A stretch of 42,057 bases of DNA from Phenylobacterium sp. (lineage in GTDB: Bacteria > Pseudomonadota > Alphaproteobacteria > Caulobacterales > Caulobacteraceae): contig NZ_JAUYOJ010000091.1 of assembly GCF_030697925.1 (NCBI RefSeq), forward strand, positions 1 to 42,057, written 5' to 3'. Of this stretch, positions 38,301-42,057 are shown piece after piece. Each line of letters starts with the position of its first letter. The first letter of the stretch is position 1. The notes beneath the pieces are model-generated. The model was given only the letters and a program-made list of their open reading frames with translations, searched no databases and was not told the origin of the DNA. The translations under genes were made by a program, and so were the position numbers.

Positions 38301-41214
38301 GCGCTTCGGGGCGGTCGCCGTCACCGTGGATCTCGCGTCCACCAGCTACTATGGCGACGCCTGGACGAGCATCGAGAACGCCACGGGCGCCGCCGGCGCC
38401 GACCAACTCACCGGAACGACCGGCGCCAATGTGCTCAAGGGCGGTGCGGGAACCGACACTCTCAACGGTCGAACCGGAGCCGACATCCTTGAAGGCGGCG
38501 CAGGCGCGGATTCGATCACCGGCGACGTGGCCGCCGATCTCACGCTCTCCTATGCGGGCTCGACGGCCGGCGTCGTGGTCAATCTGGGCACCCACGAGGT
38601 GTTCGGCGGCGATGCGGAGGGCGACACCTTCAGCAATGTCGACCATGTCACCGGATCGCGCTTCAACGACCTTCTCAAGGGCGACGCCGCGGCGAACCAC
38701 GTGCAAGGGTTGGCGGGCGACGATTGGCTGCTCGCGACGGCGGGGGCCGACATCTTCGACGGCGGCGAGGGCCGCGACTTTGTCGACTATGCCGATGCCG
38801 CGGCGGGGGTGACGCTGAATATCGGAGGCTATACCGGAACAGGCTTTACCGACGGGTTTGGATCTGGCGGCCTCGCGGCCGGACACACCTACGTCAAGGT
38901 CGAAGGGGTGTCGGGCTCCACCTACGGCGACAACCTTTCGGCCGGAGACGGAGTCCAGGTCCTCATCGGCGGACGGGGTAACGACACCCTGGCTGGCGGC
39001 GCCGGCGCCGACACTTTCATCTTCAATCGCGGCGACGGCAGCGACGTAATTAACGAGGATGCGAATGGCTGGAATACGCTGTCTCTGCGCCAGGACATCC
39101 TCTTCCAAGATTTAATTATCGGCACCGCCGGCGGAGCGGGCGGCTATCTCGACATCTACGTTCGCGGCACGACCGACAAGGTGCGCATCGCCGGCAATTG
39201 GGCCAACGCCAATGTGCCGAAGCTGAAGACGCTGGACCTGGGCGGCGTCGCCAAGTTGGACCTCGACCAAGCCTTGAACGGCGTGGCGTCCACCGACAAC
39301 AACGACACGATGAACGGGACCGCCGGCTATGGGGATCTGCTGTTCGGCATGAACGGCGATGACACGATGAAGGCCCGCAGTTCCGGCATCGAGCAAATCT
39401 CTCACGTCTTTGTCGGCGGCCGCGGCAGCGACCTCATGTACGGCTCGACCGGCGACGACAGCTATGGCGTCGATCGGGATTCCAGCGCCCAATTCGACTA
39501 CATCAGCGATGCCGGCGGCGAGGACACCATTGTCTACGGCCCCAATGTGGCGGCCGAGGATCTCCTTTACGAGGTCATGAACGGCTCGCTCTATATCGGA
39601 CTTAAGGACGCTGCCAATCCGAGTCTCACCGCCAGCCAGGTCTCCAACAAGGTCTTGGTCGGGGGTGGCGGGACCAAGTACCTCAACATCGACACCGGCC
39701 TCTCTCACTATGGCGACAACGTCGTCGAATTCGTGACGGCGGGTGGGGTCGCCATCGACCTGCGCAAGCTCGATCTGCCCTGGAACGTGATCGAGTATTC
39801 CAACTATCCCAACTACGCGCCGATCATCCTGGACCTGGACGGCGACGGGTTGGACATTTCCTCAATCAACGAGACGCGGGTCGTCGCCAAGACCGCATCG
39901 GGCGCCCTGTCACGGGTTGCCTGGGCCGGACCGAGCGAGGGCTTCCTAGCCGTCGATCGTGACGGCGACGGATCGATCAACAAGCTCTCCGAAATCTCGT
40001 TCACCCAGGACAAGACGGGCGCGAAAACCGATCTCGAAGGCCTCATCGCCTGGGACACCAATGCCGACGGTGTCCTGGACGCCAAGGACAAGGATTTCGG
40101 CAAACTCCTCGTCTGGACCGACAAGAACCAGAATGGCCGCTCCACGAAGGCCGAGCTCCAGAGCCTGAGCCAAGCGGGCATCACTTCGATCAACCTCAAG
40201 GGCCAGGCGACCGGCTACTCCGAGGATCTCACGGCCGAGAGCTTCGTTCAAAACACGCTCAGCTACACGACGAAGGATGGGAAGGGCGGAACCGCCTATG
40301 ACGTCGCCTTGGCCCGGAGACTGATCAATTCCGAAGGGCTGTATGCCGGCGCCTACCAGAAGGAGTGGGGCGATCTGGACGAGGATGGCGTGCTTGGCCG
40401 TGTGACCAACGACGCCAAATCAGACGCCCGGACCAAGGCGGGAAAGACCGACGATCCCAGCAAGGGGCTCAAGGAGCGGACCCTAAGCTACGATCAGGTT
40501 GTCGCCGCCGCAAAGGTCGACTTCTCCGATCACGACGACATCGATCCCGTGACCAAGAAGCTTTGGGAGCACAAACTCGATCCGGCCAAGGCGGCCGAGT
40601 GGAAGGAGCAACAGAAGCTCAAGCCCACGGACCAGGCGATGATCGACGCTCTGGTCGCAAAACCCGCGTCGGCCGACCGGCCGAGCGAAGCCAAGCCCAA
40701 GGGCGCGTCGTCGGCTGCGGCGATAGCTTCGATCGAGACTGATCCGGGCGTCGGCGACAGCGTCGTCGGGCTGGCCGTCAACAACATCGCCAGCGTTGGG
40801 GGCACGCCCGCTGGGTTGCCTGCGGCCCGGATCGACGCCCCCGATGCGCCTTCAAGTCACGCCGGGGTCGAGGGCGGCATGGGCGAGGCGCCGACGAGCG
40901 GCGGAGCTGCTACGGGCTGGTGGCGGTCCGCGACCGCGGACGCCGGTTTCGGCCAGGGCGCGCTCGCCGCCCTGATGGCGGAGATGGCGCACGACGAGGT
41001 CGGGCCCGGCGAGAGCGCCACCTCGCCTACGCCGAACGCGGAATTCGCGCGCCGCCAACAACTCCTGCGCCAAGCGGTGGCGGGCTTCGTCGACGAGGCG
41101 GGCGGTCCGCCGGCCGTCTGGCGACATGGTGGCCAGGATTCCGAAGGCGGGGTATTGGCTGCGGGGTCATGGCACAAGCCAGCGGCCACCCATCGTTCTG
41201 TCGCGGCGCTCTAG
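35395..41214 (+). CDS. Large RTX calcium-binding protein with EF-hand-like motifs
   Basis: A 1,939-residue protein, the presumed type I secretion substrate. Residues 1-510 have no recognised enzyme motif but carry Gly-rich weakly hydrophobic stretches. A strongly hydrophobic segment near 521-543 (PGIGSLVGFVLGALIGNLFG) is followed by GRKKPKVPSASAETVLQ. Residues about 874-1205 hold some fifteen RTX nonapeptides such as GGAGNDTLYGD and GGDGNDSFSGK, with another set near 1300-1360. EF-hand-like loops follow: DLDGDGLDISS (about 1481), DRDGDGSINKLSE, DTNADGVLDAKD, DKNQNGRSTKAEL and DLDEDGVLG. The final 150 residues are Ala/Gly/Pro-rich. Calcium-driven folding after export is expected. The gene appears intact and is followed by an HlyC-type activator, supporting a toxin or lipid-active role. 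Confidence 0.88.
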   Translation: MPLPYSADVTTPFNRMPAGKTTVTLPGGGTGTISRGYEPIPQVFGYFGGGGYAFGVLEKRNLRITKATYDNYFATTQPGPFTVTWTDGSTKVITLGTDVPLYANLRATDQAYFHHDLNSFVFLQTWNELDVLGNLQTIPIQALVDFKNVQLDVKTRLLNATPLAPDSALMISNPQEYLRQGKIYASELYYRARLFDMLGLGLPVLDMTIAARRAEAAATDGAGRFLDGTGRFLNDLEGAVVSGQYQKMSAGETLDSLTPFEKAKLREYYDFMLDNAIDPATYQMGSTLGGIFGSSIGSYLGGGNPMVQTLSTSFMQTIGQNLGQAIVVGGFNKPVLLRGPNGSVEQVVDAVLDDFGQEFFTNLKTAAIGTTSSLLAMELGTALGMKGFGAELFGTVGGSLVGSALSNIQNFGVDNIWSGFKANELFSQRVQVYNPDGTELIGADGKPVTQPGAGLLVANAVGSFFGAKLGALIVKPQTQAAAMLSSLGASAGAWAAISTSLAGTISTALGGLNTASLAFNLIAPGIGSLVGFVLGALIGNLFGRKKPKVPSASAETVLQVPYARYELGTITSANNGNVDLVTSMAVAARDTLNNMTRVIASSEGTGYVSNLNGLATDQRYGHTGSALYVKINGVQTNFSSPDQAIEFGTLTALRNTKIVGGQLLMKRALLNSQAPDMLTLSGDLDVATQYTKYLSDAELINRTIEAEPTSAFTGAWAVTLLRAAELKLDQFAASDFYGGLRGFVDSFQPASVGVAYEDIQVSTQGSNIQFAVAPAGLGIGLFAPLSAAAPDGRSILLPSTEFFGAPGAGYLAWDSTANMAGANFKDASSAGAGLVIDDYAVVGGATYSGGDDIAVGSAFNDTLQGRMGWDWLDGAGGDDLLLGGKDQDVALGGAGNDTLYGDLGDDYLSGGAGNDVHYGGDGNDSFSGKAGNDTMSGEGGDDVFLVNGDGGAVYDYMDGGAGNDTINFERFGAVAVTVDLASTSYYGDAWTSIENATGAAGADQLTGTTGANVLKGGAGTDTLNGRTGADILEGGAGADSITGDVAADLTLSYAGSTAGVVVNLGTHEVFGGDAEGDTFSNVDHVTGSRFNDLLKGDAAANHVQGLAGDDWLLATAGADIFDGGEGRDFVDYADAAAGVTLNIGGYTGTGFTDGFGSGGLAAGHTYVKVEGVSGSTYGDNLSAGDGVQVLIGGRGNDTLAGGAGADTFIFNRGDGSDVINEDANGWNTLSLRQDILFQDLIIGTAGGAGGYLDIYVRGTTDKVRIAGNWANANVPKLKTLDLGGVAKLDLDQALNGVASTDNNDTMNGTAGYGDLLFGMNGDDTMKARSSGIEQISHVFVGGRGSDLMYGSTGDDSYGVDRDSSAQFDYISDAGGEDTIVYGPNVAAEDLLYEVMNGSLYIGLKDAANPSLTASQVSNKVLVGGGGTKYLNIDTGLSHYGDNVVEFVTAGGVAIDLRKLDLPWNVIEYSNYPNYAPIILDLDGDGLDISSINETRVVAKTASGALSRVAWAGPSEGFLAVDRDGDGSINKLSEISFTQDKTGAKTDLEGLIAWDTNADGVLDAKDKDFGKLLVWTDKNQNGRSTKAELQSLSQAGITSINLKGQATGYSEDLTAESFVQNTLSYTTKDGKGGTAYDVALARRLINSEGLYAGAYQKEWGDLDEDGVLGRVTNDAKSDARTKAGKTDDPSKGLKERTLSYDQVVAAAKVDFSDHDDIDPVTKKLWEHKLDPAKAAEWKEQQKLKPTDQAMIDALVAKPASADRPSEAKPKGASSAAAIASIETDPGVGDSVVGLAVNNIASVGGTPAGLPAARIDAPDAPSSHAGVEGGMGEAPTSGGAATGWWRSATADAGFGQGALAALMAEMAHDEVGPGESATSPTPNAEFARRQQLLRQAVAGFVDEAGGPPAVWRHGGQDSEGGVLAAGSWHKPAATHRSVAAL

Positions 41215-41228
41215 CGCACGGAGACCTA

Positions 41229-41669
41229 ATGTCAGCCCCCGAAGCTCCGACGGCTCAACCCCAGAAGACCGTGTCCCAGGTGCTTGGCGAGGTGACTTGG
41301 CTCATGACCCAGTCGCCCAGCCACAAGCAGCTCTTCATCGGGGACCTGGAATGGTTCTGCATGCCGGCCCTGCTATTGGAACAATTCCGAATCTACAACG
41401 GGCCGACCTCGCCTGCGGCCGTCGCACTCTGGGCCTATGTTTCGCCAGAGACCGAGGAGCGGCTCGAGGCTGGTGCGAACAGGCTTCGGCCCGATGAGTG
41501 GCAGAACGGCGATCGCGCGTGGCTGATCGAGCTCGTGGCTCCGTTTGGGGGACAGGCCGAGATTCTCGCCGACCTCGCCGCCACCGTCTTCAAGGGGGAG
41601 GCTTTCAAGTTCCACCACGTCAAGGACGGTCGGCGGACCGTCTCTACATTCAATCCCGCGACCACCTAA
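41229..41669 (+). CDS. RTX toxin-activating lysine acyltransferase (HlyC family)
   Basis: A 146-residue protein clearly of the HlyC family, which transfers acyl groups from acyl-ACP to internal lysines of RTX toxins in the cytoplasm. It shows VLGEVTWLMTQSPSHKQLFI (catalytic His32, equal to HlyC His23), ALWAYVSPETEERLEAG, LRPDEWQNGDRAWLIELVAP and FGGQAEILADLAATVFKG. Where HlyC has the second catalytic residue Asp92 in IDWIAPFG, this protein has Glu101 in IELVAPFG. GGAG lies about seven bases before ATG 41229. It follows the RTX gene by 14 bp, so the two are co-transcribed and the RTX protein is its probable target. Confidence 0.9.
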   Translation: MSAPEAPTAQPQKTVSQVLGEVTWLMTQSPSHKQLFIGDLEWFCMPALLLEQFRIYNGPTSPAAVALWAYVSPETEERLEAGANRLRPDEWQNGDRAWLIELVAPFGGQAEILADLAATVFKGEAFKFHHVKDGRRTVSTFNPATT

Positions 41670-41921
41670 TCTTAGAGTCTGACTCATAATGTTTCTGATA
41701 TTGATCAGAGGGTTGCGAGGCTTCGGGTCATGAGCTGAACGGCAGCCATGAAGAGCCATGCGGTTGAGCTTTCGAGCGTGGTCTCGAAGTCCTTGGCCAG
41801 GCGCCGGTTTCGTCCGAGCCCGTGTGAACTCTAGGAGCAGAAGGGCCCAAGCGGCACCTACACACGACGACGGTGAGCACCGATCGCGGCCCGCTGGCGA
41901 GACGCCACCGCACCTCGCCTA
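41670..41921. other. IS-derived spacer downstream of the RTX operon
   Basis: This stretch, which with the IS630 start makes 338 bases without an intact gene, holds an IS5-family remnant (about 41675-41830) and some 90 bases (41831-41919) in which I recognise nothing. GAGTCTGACTC at 41675-41685 is palindromic and starts six bases after the HlyC stop, a likely old IS terminus. The last two bases, TA, are the IS630 target. Confidence 0.55.
41705..41830 (-). pseudogene. IS5-family transposase, C-terminal remnant
   Basis: On the minus strand, about 41 codons read GLGRNRRLAKDFETTLESST and AWLFMAAVQLMTRSLATL before a TGA at 41705-41707. This is the typical end of IS5-family transposases (NRRLAKDFExxxxSxxAWLxxAxxQLxxRRL). 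Sequence upstream of 41830 no longer matches, so the rest of the gene and the other terminus are lost. It is a dead remnant. Confidence 0.8.
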
Positions 41922-42057
41922 GAGCGTGACCGCTCTTAGCTGAATCGGGATTCCGGATATCTGCGGATCATGATTCAAGGTCCAGGCTGGGCAGGAGGCC
42001 AGCTTGGATGGGTCGGCCGTATTCTCTGGATCTTCGGGATCGCGTGGCTCGGTTCGT
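41922..42057 (+). mobile_element. IS630-family element, left (5') end
   Basis: The element begins at 41922 with GAGCGTGACCGCTCTTAGC, which matches the inverted repeat of the element at the left window edge, and is preceded by TA at 41920-41921. About 85 bases of leader come before the transposase start. The element continues past the window. Confidence 0.8.
42008..42057 (+). CDS. IS630-family transposase, N-terminal residues (partial)
   Basis: ATG 42008 starts a frame reading MGRPYSLDLRDRVARF to the window edge. This is the standard beginning of IS630-type transposases ahead of the HTH. GGAGG at 41991-41995 is a plausible ribosome-binding site. Only 16 codons are visible. Confidence 0.8.
   Translation, partial: MGRPYSLDLRDRVARF

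Noticed and set aside
37789..39108. Long open frame antisense to the RTX repeats
   Set aside because: The GGxGxD repeats in GC-rich DNA leave other frames open. The translation is repetitive and matches nothing.
1..42057. CRISPR array or rRNA genes
   Set aside because: No regularly spaced repeats and no rRNA-like sequence were seen anywhere in the window.

Overview
The window looks like a 42 kb piece of a Caulobacteraceae chromosome (Caulobacter/Phenylobacterium type). It is GC-rich throughout and carries a clear GcrA cell-cycle regulator. Its arginine block is argD-argF-hslO. Signal transduction uses HWE-type kinase and FATGUY-type receiver genes typical of alphaproteobacteria. Both ends of the window are pieces of IS630-family elements in the same orientation: the 3' end of a transposase at 2-124 and the 5' end of one at 42008-42057. 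The sequence may therefore be a contig that stops in a multicopy insertion sequence.

From 137 to about 29.75 kb the content is mostly ordinary chromosomal housekeeping. In order: a PPOX flavoprotein clipped by the IS; DUF3617 and SCP2 proteins; an alpha/beta hydrolase with a histone-H1-like tail; a HisN-type phosphatase; an XRE regulator; an LpxL-like acyltransferase; signal peptidase I; and an RHH-TM-EF-hand protein. Next comes a tight four-gene sensory operon (TonB receptor, YfiR-like protein, CHASE8-like/PAS/HWE kinase, single-domain receiver). After it lie M23 peptidase-DUF2093-acyP-xseA, gcrA, an ABC-2 permease, a coupled pair of PPOX-fold proteins (one with GAF and a winged-helix-like C-terminus), a hemerythrin protein, and argD-argF-hslO. 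A small MarR-controlled neighbourhood follows, in which matching palindromes abut two promoters. The block closes with an esterase, metZ, a double-length dCTP deaminase, a TraB/GumN protein and an HD-domain protein.

From 29.87 kb to the right end the DNA is accessory. It opens with a tRNA-Gly(CCC) gene whose 3' half is missing, followed directly by a tyrosine integrase. The integrase is split in two by a 1,188 bp segment lying between 9 bp direct repeats, and the two halves stay in the same frame. The segment contains a fragment of a SIR2-family gene (similar to defence-associated SIR2 proteins) joined head-on to a fragment of a type I secretion ABC transporter. An AlpA-like regulator with a strong terminator follows the integrase.

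The main cargo is an RTX secretion locus. It comprises an HlyD-family adaptor whose N-terminus has been replaced in frame by the start of a serine hydrolase, two translationally coupled lipoproteins (the second a beta-propeller), a 1,939-residue RTX/EF-hand calcium-binding protein, and an HlyC-type lysine acyltransferase. The acyltransferase has Glu where HlyC has its catalytic Asp. An IS5-family remnant and the next IS630 close the window. The toxin and its activator look intact, but the local exporter genes are broken or chimeric. The protein is therefore either orphaned, exported by a system elsewhere, or the region is rearranged or misassembled; the clustered mid-gene junctions make that last question important.
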